This document shows positions 10,099-17,953 of a stretch of DNA of 64,000 nucleotides, piece by piece; positions within the stretch are counted from its first letter, which is position 1, and the number at the start of each line of letters is the position of its first letter. The notes beneath the pieces are model-generated. The model had not been told where the DNA came from. It ran no database searches and saw only the letters and a list, made by a program, of their open reading frames with translations. The DNA is from Faecalicatena contorta. Its GTDB lineage: Bacteria; Bacillota; Clostridia; Lachnospirales; Lachnospiraceae. The position numbers were made by a program, and so were the translations under genes. The stretch covers positions 62,001 through 126,000 of the forward strand of contig NZ_JAFBIY010000002.1 of NCBI RefSeq assembly GCF_021531975.1, written 5' to 3'.

Positions 10099-10216
10099 CT
10101 TACCCTGCTCCCTTCCGATTCTTTTTTATATTCCTATTTTACTTCGGATGGGTGTCCCTAAATACGGACATCTGTGTGGAGAATGATAGGAATATTACCT
10201 TTTTTCTTTTACTTCA

Positions 10217-10245
10217 TTTACTTTCCACCTTGAATTGGATATAAT
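10217..10245 (+). promoter_or_regulatory. Promoter of the AbrB-type antitoxin unit
   Basis: TTTACT (10217-10222) and TATAAT (10240-10245) are spaced by 17 bases, 52 bases before the antitoxin ATG. The rest of the 10099-10296 gap shows a small hairpin (TGTCC/GGACA near 10153-10170) and no gene. Confidence 0.6.
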
Positions 10246-10296
10246 AAAATTAATCTCAAGTTTTCTTTAGATTTCAAGAATAGAAAGGATGATTTT

Positions 10297-10554
10297 ATGA
10301 ACCTTGCAAAAATTTCTTCAAACGGTCAGATCACAGTTCCGGTTGAAATCCGCCGTCTGCTCGGTCTGAAATCTGGTGATAAAATCCTGTTTTTGCAGAA
10401 GCAAAATGGTGAAATTGTAGTCAGCAATGCCTCCGCCCAGGCAATCCGCAAAGCACAAGCTGCCTTTTCCGGTGTCGCTGAGGAAATGGATGTCTACAAT
10501 GAAGAGGATATTCAGGCTCTTGTGGACGAAGTACGATACGGAAAGGAAAGATAA
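10297..10554 (+). CDS. AbrB/SpoVT-type antitoxin
   Basis: The 85-residue product has the swapped-hairpin AbrB fold at its N terminus (MNLAKISSNGQITVPVEIRR, LLGLKSGDKILF), which binds DNA, and a short charged C-terminal tail (EEDIQALVDEVRYGKER) of the type that wraps a PIN toxin. The partner toxin starts two bases after its stop but is broken, so this antitoxin may now be an orphan. Start chosen by AGAAAGGATGATTTT ahead of the ATG. Confidence 0.85.
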   Translation: MNLAKISSNGQITVPVEIRRLLGLKSGDKILFLQKQNGEIVVSNASAQAIRKAQAAFSGVAEEMDVYNEEDIQALVDEVRYGKER

Positions 10555-10556
10555 TC

Positions 10557-10816
10557 ATGCGAATTTTGATTGATACAAATATCTGCCGGATGCGGAAGTA
10601 CTGCTTGCAGAAATGTCTTATGAGCTAATCCCTGCAGTTGACCATGCGGAAAAGCTGATACGTGATGCAAAAGACCATCCAATACTGAATGCTGCCATCG
10701 TCTCCGATGTAAATGTGATCCTGACCGGAGATAAAGACTTTTTAAGTCTCGACATGGAACATCCAAAGTGCATGACAGCTGCACAGTTCTTTGAGTATGA
10801 AGGCGTGGAGGAATGA
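10557..10816 (+). pseudogene. PIN-domain toxin remnant with internal deletion and frameshift
   Basis: The gene opens MRILIDTNI, the first strand and catalytic Asp of a PIN ribonuclease. Right after this the frame is lost and stops at TAA. A second frame then supplies the rest: PDAEVLLAEMSYELIPAV, HPILNAAIVSDVNVILTGDK and DFLSLD, the classic PIN C-terminal half, ending at 10816. About 50 residues expected between the halves (including the middle acidic residues) are missing, which indicates a deletion of roughly 150 bases that also shifted the frame. The toxin cannot be active. Confidence 0.85.
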
Positions 10817-10832
10817 CCTCTACGCCTTTTCT
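10800..10832 (+). terminator. Intrinsic terminator of the antitoxin/PIN unit
   Basis: AAGGCGTGGAGG (10800-10811) pairs with CCTCTACGCCTT (10817-10828) through 12 pairs including one G-U, then TTTTC follows. The stem includes the last codons of the PIN remnant. Confidence 0.8.
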
Positions 10833-10887
10833 TCTGCAAATCATTGTCTTGCCCAATAGAGAGCGGATAAAACTCCACAATTAAAAC

Positions 10888-10919
10888 AAGGGCATATCCC
10901 CTATCGGGGACATACCCTT
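10888..10919 (-). terminator. Terminator of the amidohydrolase gene
   Basis: An imperfect hairpin (AAGGG...TATCCCC with GGGGA...CCCTT) is followed on the minus strand by TTGTTTTAATT. It lies 24 bases after the amidohydrolase stop codon. Confidence 0.65.
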
Positions 10920-10943
10920 AGCATCTGCTGTTCTTAAATCATT

Positions 10944-12161
10944 TTACACGTAACGTGTTCCCTGTTCGTAAACTTTCTTTCCTCCGAGGAATACAGTATT
11001 CGTATTAAAAATGCAGTTAATATCCTCACTCAGATTTCCATCTACTACCGTGATATCTGCAAGCAGACCTTCTTTGATCATTCCTAATTCTTCGTCTCTT
11101 CCAAGAACCTTTGCCGGATTAGCTGTTGCAGTCTGAATTGCCTGCACTGGTGTGATTCCGTATTTGACCATATAAGTCAGTTCTTCCTGTACCGGGAGGA
11201 CCGGTGCACCATACATAACCATATCACTTCCTGTACAGACAGTAACTCCTGTGTCATAAAGCTTTTTGAAATTATCTCTGTATGCTTTATATGCCGGCTC
11301 ATAAAAAGCGAAATCTCTCTGCTCTTTTGCTGCAACCGGATCGCTGAATACGTCTGCATTTCCTTCTTCAATGTTTTTCTTGCATGTTTCATACAAATAT
11401 GTATATGCAAAAATTGTCGGTGTCCATGCAATTCCTTTTTCCTTCATCTGCTGTGCCTGCTCTACGGTAAGGAATGTTCCGTGTTCAATCGTATCAAATC
11501 CGGCATCAATACACATCTGAATGGTAGGATGCGTTCCTGCATGAACCACGCATTTAATTCCTCTTCTGTGGCATTCATCTGCCGCCGCATCCAGCTCTTC
11601 CTGTGTATATTCCGGAATATGAGATCTATGGCTGGAAAGCAATTTTACCCATTCTGCGCCATCTCTTACCTGCTTACGGATCTCTTTACGAATTTCCCAT
11701 GGTCCGTCAACCTGTACAACTTCATCCCAGCAATGTCCACCGCTCATGCACATGCCTTCTCCCACATGCGTGATTCTTGGAATCGTGATAAATCCCTTAT
11801 CCTCTGCCATCTTCAACGTACGGCAGACTCCATGTGGTGAATAACAGTCTCTCACACTTGTGATTCCTTTCGTAAATGCTGCCTGCGCATGCTGCAGCGC
11901 ATACATCATAATCATCTGATCATTGTAGTTAAAGCCGTCTGGCTGGCTGTATCAATAGCCCAGGTGACAATGCATATCACACATTCCCGGAAGAATGGTT
12001 GCCTCCCCGTAATCCTTTACTGCATCCTCGGGCCAGGCTTTTTTCATTTCATCCAGCTTGCCTACCTGTGAGATTTTCCCCATTTCATCGATTCTCACAG
12101 CTGCATTCTCAAGCACAGTCTTTCCATCTCCTGTGATGATCCATTTTGCTCCAATAATCAT
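10944..12161 (-). pseudogene. Metal-dependent amidohydrolase interrupted by one in-frame TGA
   Basis: Read through, this is a 405-codon amidohydrolase of the imidazolonepropionase/prolidase-like branch, normal in length. The 5' part (start at 12161 behind AAGGAGAGG) holds the leading beta domain and the metal motif DMHCHLG. Codon TGA at 11954-11952 follows, and the same frame resumes as YSQPDGFNYNDQM and runs through the rest of the TIM barrel (VVHAGTHPT, DTIEHGTFL, TGSDMVMYG). Only one base blocks the gene, so it may be a TGG-to-TGA nonsense mutation, a sequencing error, or recoding. The hairpin just after TGA is too small for a convincing SECIS element. Confidence 0.8.
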
Positions 12162-12237
12162 AGTAGTTGCCTCTCCTTCTTTTGTATATAAGATATTATT
12201 GTTCTTATATTGTAACATACCACTCTGGCACTGCCAA

Positions 12238-12804
12238 TCATATCCGCATCATTTCGGACATAATGCATACCCCCTCTGCGCCGCATGCTTTCACTTCCCG
12301 AATCTGGATCTCATCCAGACCGATCCCGCCGATTCCGTACACTGGAATATCTACACTCTGGCAAACTGTACGCAGAAATTCTGTTCCTCTTGGCGGAAGC
12401 CCTTTTTTACAGTCCGTTGCGTATACATGGCCCGCAGTAATATAAGTCGCTCCCAGACGTTCTGCCTCCTGCGCTTCCTCTATGGAATGAACAGAGCTGC
12501 CCACGATCTCAAATTCTTTTAACAGTTCCCTCTTTGTCTCTCTTAATTTCCATAAGGGCAGATGAATCCGGGGCACAGATAATCTTACTGCCACCTCCGG
12601 AAAAGAATGGAAGATACAGGCAACATCATACTTTTTACAAATATCCAGCACATCCACTGATAATGTAAAATATTCCTCTTCTGTCAGATCCTTTTCCCTC
12701 AGGATAATGGCTTCCGGATGCATCTGACATACCCTCTCAATCTGCTCCAGAAATGGTCTTATTGAGAGGTGCCGGTTCGTAACCGCAATGATTTTATTTT
12801 CCAT
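12238..12804 (-). CDS. thiE: Thiamine phosphate synthase family protein (ThiE/TenI)
   Basis: ThiE joins the thiazole and pyrimidine moieties to thiamine phosphate. The 188-residue TIM-barrel protein shows AIILREKDLTEEEY (phosphate/substrate lysine region), AGHVYATDCKKGLPPRG and the phosphate-binding loop PVYGIGGIG. It is the last gene of the thi operon, 11 bases after thiG. TenI, a thiazole tautomerase of the same fold, cannot be excluded from sequence alone. Confidence 0.82.
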   Translation of the reverse strand: MENKIIAVTNRHLSIRPFLEQIERVCQMHPEAIILREKDLTEEEYFTLSVDVLDICKKYDVACIFHSFPEVAVRLSVPRIHLPLWKLRETKRELLKEFEIVGSSVHSIEEAQEAERLGATYITAGHVYATDCKKGLPPRGTEFLRTVCQSVDIPVYGIGGIGLDEIQIREVKACGAEGVCIMSEMMRI

Positions 12805-12815
12805 AAAATCGACCT

Positions 12816-13586
12816 CTATTTCCCTGATATTCCTGTTGTTGGTGAGGAAGCACTTGCTCCTTTTTCGATGACACGTCCCATGCCGGCAAGGTACGCAGTA
12901 CGTCCGGCTTCAATCGCCTTTCCAAATGCATCTGCCATAGCAATAATATTGCCTGCAGTCGCAATGGCTGTATTTGCCATAACTGCTGCCGCACCCATTT
13001 CCATTGCCTCACATGCCTGAGACGGACGTCCGATTCCTGCATCTACAATGATCGGCAGGTCAATTTCTTCAATCAGGATCCGAATGAATTCTTTTGTAAC
13101 AATACCTCTGTTCGTGCCAATTGGTGCGCCAAGCGGCATGATGCATGCAGCTCCGGCATCACGCATTGATTTTGCTGCGTTCAGATCCGGATACATATAT
13201 GGCATGACAACGAATCCTTCTTTTACCAATGTCTCCACTACCTTTAACGTTTCATAATTATCCGGGAGCAGATATTTTGTATCCGGAATAACTTCCACTT
13301 TTACAAAATCGCTGCCGCAGATTTCTCTGGAGAGGCGTGCAATACGGATTGCTTCCTCTGCCGTTCTGCATCCGGAAGTATTCGGAAGAAGTGTAATTCC
13401 TTCCGGAATATAATCCAGAATATTATCATTATTCTGGCCTGCACGGCGCAGTGCCAGTGTGATCATCTGCGCTCCTGCATTTTCAATTGCTGCCTTAATA
13501 AGTTCCGGAGAATATTTCCCGGAGCCCAGAATGAATCTGGAATCGAATTCATGTCCCTGTAAAATCAACTTATCCTGTGTACTCAT
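12816..13586 (-). CDS. thiG: Thiazole synthase ThiG
   Basis: ThiG builds the thiazole phosphate ring from deoxyxylulose phosphate, the ThiS thiocarboxylate and dehydroglycine. The protein shows [19 protein letters not shown] at the start, the Schiff-base region [16 protein letters not shown], the loop [18 protein letters not shown] and AVMANTAIA. The open frame begins at 13616, overlapping thiF, but the ATG at 13586 has GGGAGAGAGAA in front and matches the family N terminus (256 residues). Confidence 0.95.
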   Translation of the reverse strand: MSTQDKLILQGHEFDSRFILGSGKYSPELIKAAIENAGAQMITLALRRAGQNNDNILDYIPEGITLLPNTSGCRTAEEAIRIARLSREICGSDFVKVEVIPDTKYLLPDNYETLKVVETLVKEGFVVMPYMYPDLNAAKSMRDAGAACIMPLGAPIGTNRGIVTKEFIRILIEEIDLPIIVDAGIGRPSQACEAMEMGAAAVMANTAIATAGNIIAMADAFGKAIEAGRTAYLAGMGRVIEKGASASSPTTGISGK

Positions 13587-13608
13587 ATTTCTCTCTCCCT
13601 GTTCTTTT

Positions 13609-14244
13609 TTATTCATTTTCTAATATTAACTGTACAATTTTATTTGCTTGGTGTCCGGCACAAATCATGACGCGAGGCGCCATAAGCCCCTTTGCATACG
13701 CCGGCTCACTCTCTTCATCACCGCACAGATAAAAGTTCTGCATGACACGTCTTGTATGTATCTTATTACTGTCGTCAAAGCCTGCCATTCCGGAGGCCGC
13801 CACGATGGTTTTCTCCGGGAAGAGCTCCATCATTCCATTTACCAGGATTGCTTTATTTTCCGGCACATCAAATGCTTCACATACAATATCGTCGTTTGCA
13901 AAAATCTCTTTTATATTTTGTTCCGTCACTTTTAAGCAATCTGTCTGAATATCCAGATATGGATTCAACTCCAGCAGCTGGCTTTTCAGCGCATCCGTCT
14001 TATACATACCGATATGCTTCATAAGATACTGCTGCCGGTTCAGATTCGTGATATCCACCACATCGAAATCAATCAAATGCAGATGGCCCACACCAATACG
14101 CGCAAGCGCAAATACCACATTAGACCCGAGACCACCAAGCCCCGCAACAGCAACTCTCGCATCGTTAAGTTTTTGCTGGATTTCCGGCGAATGTCTCTCG
14201 CACAATGCCTTCTGGATTGCTTCTTTCGTCAATATGCTATTCAT
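13609..14244 (-). CDS. thiF: ThiS adenylyltransferase ThiF
   Basis: ThiF adenylates the C-terminal glycine of ThiS so that sulfur can be attached. The E1-like nucleotide fold is plain: [30 protein letters not shown], and SGMAGFDDS. At 211 residues it is the short clostridial form that lacks the Zn-binding Cys pairs of E. coli ThiF. It starts three bases after the thiS stop. Confidence 0.9.
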   Translation of the reverse strand: MNSILTKEAIQKALCERHSPEIQQKLNDARVAVAGLGGLGSNVVFALARIGVGHLHLIDFDVVDITNLNRQQYLMKHIGMYKTDALKSQLLELNPYLDIQTDCLKVTEQNIKEIFANDDIVCEAFDVPENKAILVNGMMELFPEKTIVAASGMAGFDDSNKIHTRRVMQNFYLCGDEESEPAYAKGLMAPRVMICAGHQANKIVQLILENE

Positions 14245-14247
14245 TTC

Positions 14248-14448
14248 CTAGCCGCCTCCTACAAAACTTACTACTTCTATAACATCTCCACTGTGGATCA
14301 GAACCTCCGCATATTGGGATTTTGGAATAATCTCACCATTCATTTCCACAGCAATCCGTTCCATCCGGTATCCTTCCTGCTCCAGAAGCTCCTTTAGTGT
14401 TACATTCTCTTCCACATTTCTGGATAAACCATTTAAACAGATTTCCAT
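14248..14448 (-). CDS. thiS: Sulfur carrier protein ThiS
   Basis: ThiS carries the sulfur for thiazole formation as a C-terminal thiocarboxylate. The 66-residue ubiquitin-like protein ends in SFVGGG, with the required Gly-Gly terminus. The frame extends upstream to 14466, but that part contains the AGGAGGG ribosome binding site; the ATG at 14448, six bases behind it, is the start. It heads the thiSFGE operon. Confidence 0.93.
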   Translation of the reverse strand: MEICLNGLSRNVEENVTLKELLEQEGYRMERIAVEMNGEIIPKSQYAEVLIHSGDVIEVVSFVGGG

Positions 14449-14463
14449 TTTCCACCCTCCTCT

Positions 14464-14520
14464 CAAAAAAAGAGTTCACAAAAGACTACACCCGTGGTGG
14501 TGCACCCCTTCATGAACTCT
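14464..14520 (-). promoter_or_regulatory. thiS leader hairpin with T7 tract (attenuator or riboswitch expression platform)
   Basis: In the thiS transcript AGAGTTCA (14520-14513) pairs with TGAACTCT (14478-14471) and is followed by seven T residues (14470-14464), right before the AGGAGGG site of thiS. The loop contains a second possible helix (GCACC with GGGTGT) in the segment GGGGTGCACCACCACGGG. This is a transcription terminator in the 5' leader, so a ligand or protein must control read-through. TPP riboswitch signature segments (CTGAGA, ACCTGATCTGG) are absent. Confidence 0.65.
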
Positions 14521-14557
14521 GTTCAATCTCAACTTTTTCCATATACTTTTCTTCTAT

Positions 14558-14586
14558 AGGATAAAGTAAGTATGTTACAATGTCAA
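14558..14586 (-). promoter_or_regulatory. thi operon promoter
   Basis: TTGACA (14586-14581), 17 bases, TATCCT (14563-14558) on the minus strand, about 40 bases upstream of the leader hairpin. Confidence 0.7.
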
Positions 14587-14691
14587 GACAACTTTTTTCT
14601 TATCTTTTTATTAAATCGACTTACTTCGTTTGCTATTGCAATTTCAGTCTGTTAAGATGTGTTAGGAGAAATTAACAGGGAGGTCTTTATC

Positions 14692-15444
14692 ATGATTTTA
14701 TATTATACAGGAACCGGAAACAGTGCATATGTTGCTCACCAGATTGCTGAAATCATCTCTGACGACATGTGTAATCTCTTTGAATTTATTCGCAGACGTG
14801 ACTATCACAGTATGCATTCGAGTCGCCCCTGGGTCGTTGTGGCGCCGACCTACGGCTGGCAGATTCCTCATATCGTAAGAGACTGGCTTATACATACTCG
14901 TTTAAAAGGAAATCGTGAAATATATTTTGTACTGACATGCGGAGACGGCATCGGTGCCGCCGGAAACCACCTGCGCAAGCTCTGCCAAAGAAAACATCTG
15001 CTTTACAAAGGCTGTGCAGCCATTGTCATGCCTGAAAATTACATTGCTCTTTTTCAGGCTCCGGATACAGATACTTCCAGACGCATTGTTCATGCCGCAG
15101 ACCAGACGATCCGCCTGACAGCTGACACCATCAAAAATGGATCGACAATAAAAGAGAAAAAATATTCTCTTCTTGATCGCATATTAAGCGGTCCGGTCAA
15201 TCGATTCTTCTATCGTTTTATTATTAAATCAAAGAAATTTTATGCGAAAGACACTTGTATTTCCTGTGGACTATGTGAGAAAACATGTCCGCTCGGCAAT
15301 ATTGCTCTGACAGATGGCAGACCTTCCTGGGGCAAAAACTGTACCCACTGCATGTCCTGCATCTGCCGGTGTCCAAAAGAAGCAATTGAATATGGAAGAA
15401 ACAGTAAAGGTAAGATTCGATATACTTACCAGAAGATACAATAA
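14692..15444 (+). CDS. EFR1-type flavodoxin/ferredoxin fusion protein
   Basis: A flavodoxin-like N-terminal half (MILYYTGTGNSAYVAHQIA with the FMN phosphate loop TGTGNS, then APTYGWQIP) is joined to a C-terminal 2[4Fe-4S] ferredoxin domain with CISCGLCEKTCPLGN and CTHCMSCICRCPKEA. Such EFRO1/EFR1 proteins are expected to shuttle electrons in anaerobes; the partner is unknown. The frame reaches 14659, but the ATG at 14692 follows GGGAGG and starts the flavodoxin fold (250 residues). Confidence 0.88.
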   Translation: MILYYTGTGNSAYVAHQIAEIISDDMCNLFEFIRRRDYHSMHSSRPWVVVAPTYGWQIPHIVRDWLIHTRLKGNREIYFVLTCGDGIGAAGNHLRKLCQRKHLLYKGCAAIVMPENYIALFQAPDTDTSRRIVHAADQTIRLTADTIKNGSTIKEKKYSLLDRILSGPVNRFFYRFIIKSKKFYAKDTCISCGLCEKTCPLGNIALTDGRPSWGKNCTHCMSCICRCPKEAIEYGRNSKGKIRYTYQKIQ

Positions 15445-15461
15445 AAAACTCTATATAACAT

Positions 15462-15504
15462 GTAAGGACGGATACCAATCTTCTTAATTAGTATCCGCCC
15501 TTAC
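15462..15504 (-). terminator. Long hairpin terminating the small minus-strand transcript
   Basis: GTAAGG.CGGATAC (15462-15475) pairs with GTATCCG.CCTTAC (15491-15504), 14 positions with one mismatch. It stands 18 bases after the stop of the ferredoxin gene and at the end of the minus-strand small RNA, so it could end transcription from both sides; T tracts are weak. Confidence 0.6.
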
Positions 15505-15539
15505 TTAAATCCGTTATCCATTGGACTTTACCTCTTTCT

Positions 15540-15641
15540 TTAATATGATAATTCTTCCTTTACGCTTTTGGTGGTCCGTACCTCACTTTCGTAATTACTT
15601 TTCCCCTGATACTCTATTTTCTCAGGATTCTCAACATTCAT
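15540..15641 (-). CDS. Possible 33-residue small protein in a short transcript
   Basis: Inside the transcript defined by the promoter at 15750-15722 and the hairpin at 15504-15462 there is a 33-codon frame starting MNVENPEKIEYQG and ending KSVKEELSY. It is highly charged with no membrane segment. Its ribosome binding site is doubtful: CGGAGG lies about 20 bases before the ATG, further than normal, and an in-frame TAA is one codon upstream of the start. The transcript may therefore be a small regulatory RNA instead. Confidence 0.3.
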   Translation of the reverse strand: MNVENPEKIEYQGKSNYESEVRTTKSVKEELSY

Positions 15642-15721
15642 TTTTTATGTTGATGAAATAACCTCCGAATGTTTACAGCTCGCGTCTGTCTTACAATTCC
15701 GATTTGTTATTTTATGGTTAT

Positions 15722-15750
15722 ATATTATCACTCCGCCTCTTATTTGTCAA
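15722..15750 (-). promoter_or_regulatory. Promoter of the small minus-strand transcript
   Basis: TTGACA (15750-15745), a 17-base spacer, then TAATAT (15727-15722) preceded by TGA as an extended -10. Confidence 0.7.
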
Positions 15751-16032
15751 TATATTTATTTGATTTTTTTATATTAATTTATAATTGTTTTAATTTTATA
15801 TTATTTTCTGACTTTTGACTTTTTAAAACCATCTTAAAAATACGTTCGCAATTCACATTTTACTTGAAAAAATCAAGCAGAAAGTTATAATTTAAGAGTA
15901 TCTTAAAGAAAAAACTTGATTTTTGCAATCGTTCTTCGTTTTCCTCTGGTGAAGTTGCAATTATTTTTGAAGATTTCTATAATGCGTTTTATGAAATTAA
16001 CAAACAAAATTATTTACCGGAGGAAATGTGAA

Positions 16033-17289
16033 ATGAATACGAATTACAACCCTTATGAAAATGTACTGAAAGTAATGGACGAGGCCGTTGCATTAGGTAA
16101 TCTTTCAACCGATATGTATGAGATGATCCGTAATCCCCAGCGCGAATTAAAAGTATATCTTCCTGTTCGAATGGATAATGGCTCTATCAAAGTATTTGAA
16201 GGATACCGGGTGCAACACTCTAATATTCGTGGTCCTTTTAAGGGAGGAATTCGTTTTCACCAGGACACAGACCTAAATGAAGTTAAGGCACTGGCCACAT
16301 GGATGTCTCTAAAATGTGCTGTCGTAAATATTCCTTATGGCGGTGCCAAGGGTGGCATCACTGTAGATCCCTCGAAACTTTCAAAAAACGAACTGATGCG
16401 TCTTACCCGCAGATATACGTTTGCAATTGAATCCATTATTGGTCCTGACAAAGACATTCCTGCACCAGATGTGAATACAAATGCCCAGACCATGGCATGG
16501 GTTCTGGATACATACAGCATGTTAAACGGCAAACCATGCCCGGGTGTTGTCACTGGAAAACCACTGGAACTTGGAGGATCAAAAGGCAGACCTTCTGCAA
16601 CCGGCAGAGGTGTAGTCACAAGTACTCGACTGATTCTTGAAAATTACGGAGAAACTCTGGCCGGAAGCAGGATCGCAATACAGGGATTTGGAAATGTCGG
16701 TGCAAACACTGCAAGGATTGCCGGTCACAGGGGCGCTGTACTTGTGGCATTAAGCGATGTTTCCGGTGCCATTTATTGTAAAAACGGATTGGATGCAGAT
16801 GAGATCAGCAGATTTGTAGAAGAAGGTAACATGCTGGCTGACTACCAGGCTTCAGATGTGCTTCACATAACAAATGAGGAACTATTGGAATGTGAATGCG
16901 ATGTATTGATTCCTGCTGCACTGGAAAATCAGATTACGAAAGAAAACGCCGGAAAATTAAAATGCCGTTATATTGTTGAGGCCGCAAATGGTCCGACAAC
17001 AGCCGAAGCCGATGAAATACTCAAAGAAAGAGGCATTACTCTGATTCCAGATATATTTGCAAACAGCGGCGGTGTTATTGTTTCATATTTCGAATGGGTA
17101 CAGAATATCCAGACGCTGACCTGGGATAAAGAACAAATCCACGATATGCTTATAGAAATTCTGACAAAGGCCTTTACAGAAATCAAAGAAGAAGTAAAAA
17201 GGACAAAATGTACATGGCGAATGGGCGCATATATTGTTGCTCTGCGCCGGCTGATTACAGCAAATGAAGTGAAAGGATTATTCCCGTAA
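16033..17289 (+). CDS. gdhA: Glu/Leu/Phe/Val-type glutamate dehydrogenase
   Basis: Interconverts glutamate and 2-oxoglutarate with ammonia and a nicotinamide cofactor. The 418-residue protein has GPFKGGIRFHQDTDLNEVKALA, the catalytic lysine loop PYGGAKGGI, the cofactor fold IQGFGNVGANTA and NSGGVIVSYFEWVQN near the end. The frame is open from 15916, but ATG 16033 has GGAGG 11 bases before it and gives the family start. The following Lrp regulator begins one base after the stop, which points to amino-acid control. Confidence 0.93.
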   Translation: MNTNYNPYENVLKVMDEAVALGNLSTDMYEMIRNPQRELKVYLPVRMDNGSIKVFEGYRVQHSNIRGPFKGGIRFHQDTDLNEVKALATWMSLKCAVVNIPYGGAKGGITVDPSKLSKNELMRLTRRYTFAIESIIGPDKDIPAPDVNTNAQTMAWVLDTYSMLNGKPCPGVVTGKPLELGGSKGRPSATGRGVVTSTRLILENYGETLAGSRIAIQGFGNVGANTARIAGHRGAVLVALSDVSGAIYCKNGLDADEISRFVEEGNMLADYQASDVLHITNEELLECECDVLIPAALENQITKENAGKLKCRYIVEAANGPTTAEADEILKERGITLIPDIFANSGGVIVSYFEWVQNIQTLTWDKEQIHDMLIEILTKAFTEIKEEVKRTKCTWRMGAYIVALRRLITANEVKGLFP

Positions 17290-17290
17290 A

Positions 17291-17785
17291 ATGAAGAAAA
17301 CAAAATTTGTTCCCAATGATCATTCCTCCAATATGGATTACATTGATTATCAGATTCTGGAGCTCTTACGCGAGAACTCCAGAATCTCAGCGAAAGATAT
17401 TTCTAAAAAAGTCTTTCTCTCTTCTACTTCTGTTGCAGCACGAATTGACCGAATGATAAAAATGGGGGTTATCGCCGGATTTGACATTAAGATTAATCCA
17501 CATGCTCTCGGTTATTATACAAAAGCATTTATCAATGTAGAAGTGGAACCCGCTCAGAAAAAAGAGTTCTATCCCTACATCGAAAAATGTGTCAACGTCG
17601 TGCAATGCAATTGTGTGACTGGTGATTTTTCTATGCTTCTGGAAGTCATGTTCCACAACACAATAGAACTTGATTATTTTATAGGTGAACTACAGCGTTT
17701 TGGAAAGACAAAAACATTGATCGTCTTTTCCACCTCTGTTGAACACAGAGAGACTTACTGGCAGAACGAATCTGAAGTAGAGTAA
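17291..17785 (+). CDS. Lrp/AsnC-family transcriptional regulator
   Basis: 164 residues with an N-terminal AsnC helix-turn-helix (MDYIDYQILELLRENSRISA, then VFLSSTSVAARIDRM) and a C-terminal RAM ligand domain (FINVEVEPAQKKEFYPYIEK, CNCVTGDFSMLLEV). RAM domains bind amino acids. One base separates it from gdhA, so the two are co-transcribed and it probably tunes gdhA in response to an amino acid such as leucine or glutamate. A small hairpin (ATATGA/TCATAT, 17822-17837, then GCTTTTTA) may end the operon. Confidence 0.9.
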   Translation: MKKTKFVPNDHSSNMDYIDYQILELLRENSRISAKDISKKVFLSSTSVAARIDRMIKMGVIAGFDIKINPHALGYYTKAFINVEVEPAQKKEFYPYIEKCVNVVQCNCVTGDFSMLLEVMFHNTIELDYFIGELQRFGKTKTLIVFSTSVEHRETYWQNESEVE

Positions 17786-17953
17786 ATCTGTTTTCCAAAA
17801 CTTCCAGGAAAAGTATATAAAATATGAAAATCATATTGCTTTTTATGCCAAAATCTGTTTATCTATTATATAGGATTTGACTTCTATCGACACACTTTCT
17901 TCTGTCGATAAAACGCATGATTCAACTTTAATAAATATAGCGAGGTATAGGAT

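Larger units (their letters stand above)
15462..15715 (-). ncRNA. Small transcript of unknown function (about 250 nt)
   Basis: The 470-base gap between the ferredoxin protein and gdhA is not empty. On the minus strand a strong promoter (15750-15722) should start an RNA near 15715 that ends at the 14-bp hairpin 15504-15462. The RNA contains smaller stems, for instance TCCTGA (15626-15621 region) with TCAGGG. It may be a small RNA or the mRNA of a 33-residue peptide. No match to a known RNA family is recognised. The part from 15760 to 15915 is AT-rich and holds the gdhA promoter region, with nothing else seen. Confidence 0.45.

Noticed and set aside
11950-11990. Selenocysteine insertion at the amidohydrolase TGA
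   Set aside because: Only a four-pair stem is visible downstream and no selenoprotein family of this type is known to me; a nonsense change is simpler.
14464-14560. TPP riboswitch upstream of thiS
   Set aside because: The conserved TPP aptamer segments are absent; only a terminator hairpin is seen.
17786-17953. Purine riboswitch upstream of purC
   Set aside because: No three-way junction core (such as TATA...ATGG pairing segments) could be found; only a 7-bp stem is present.
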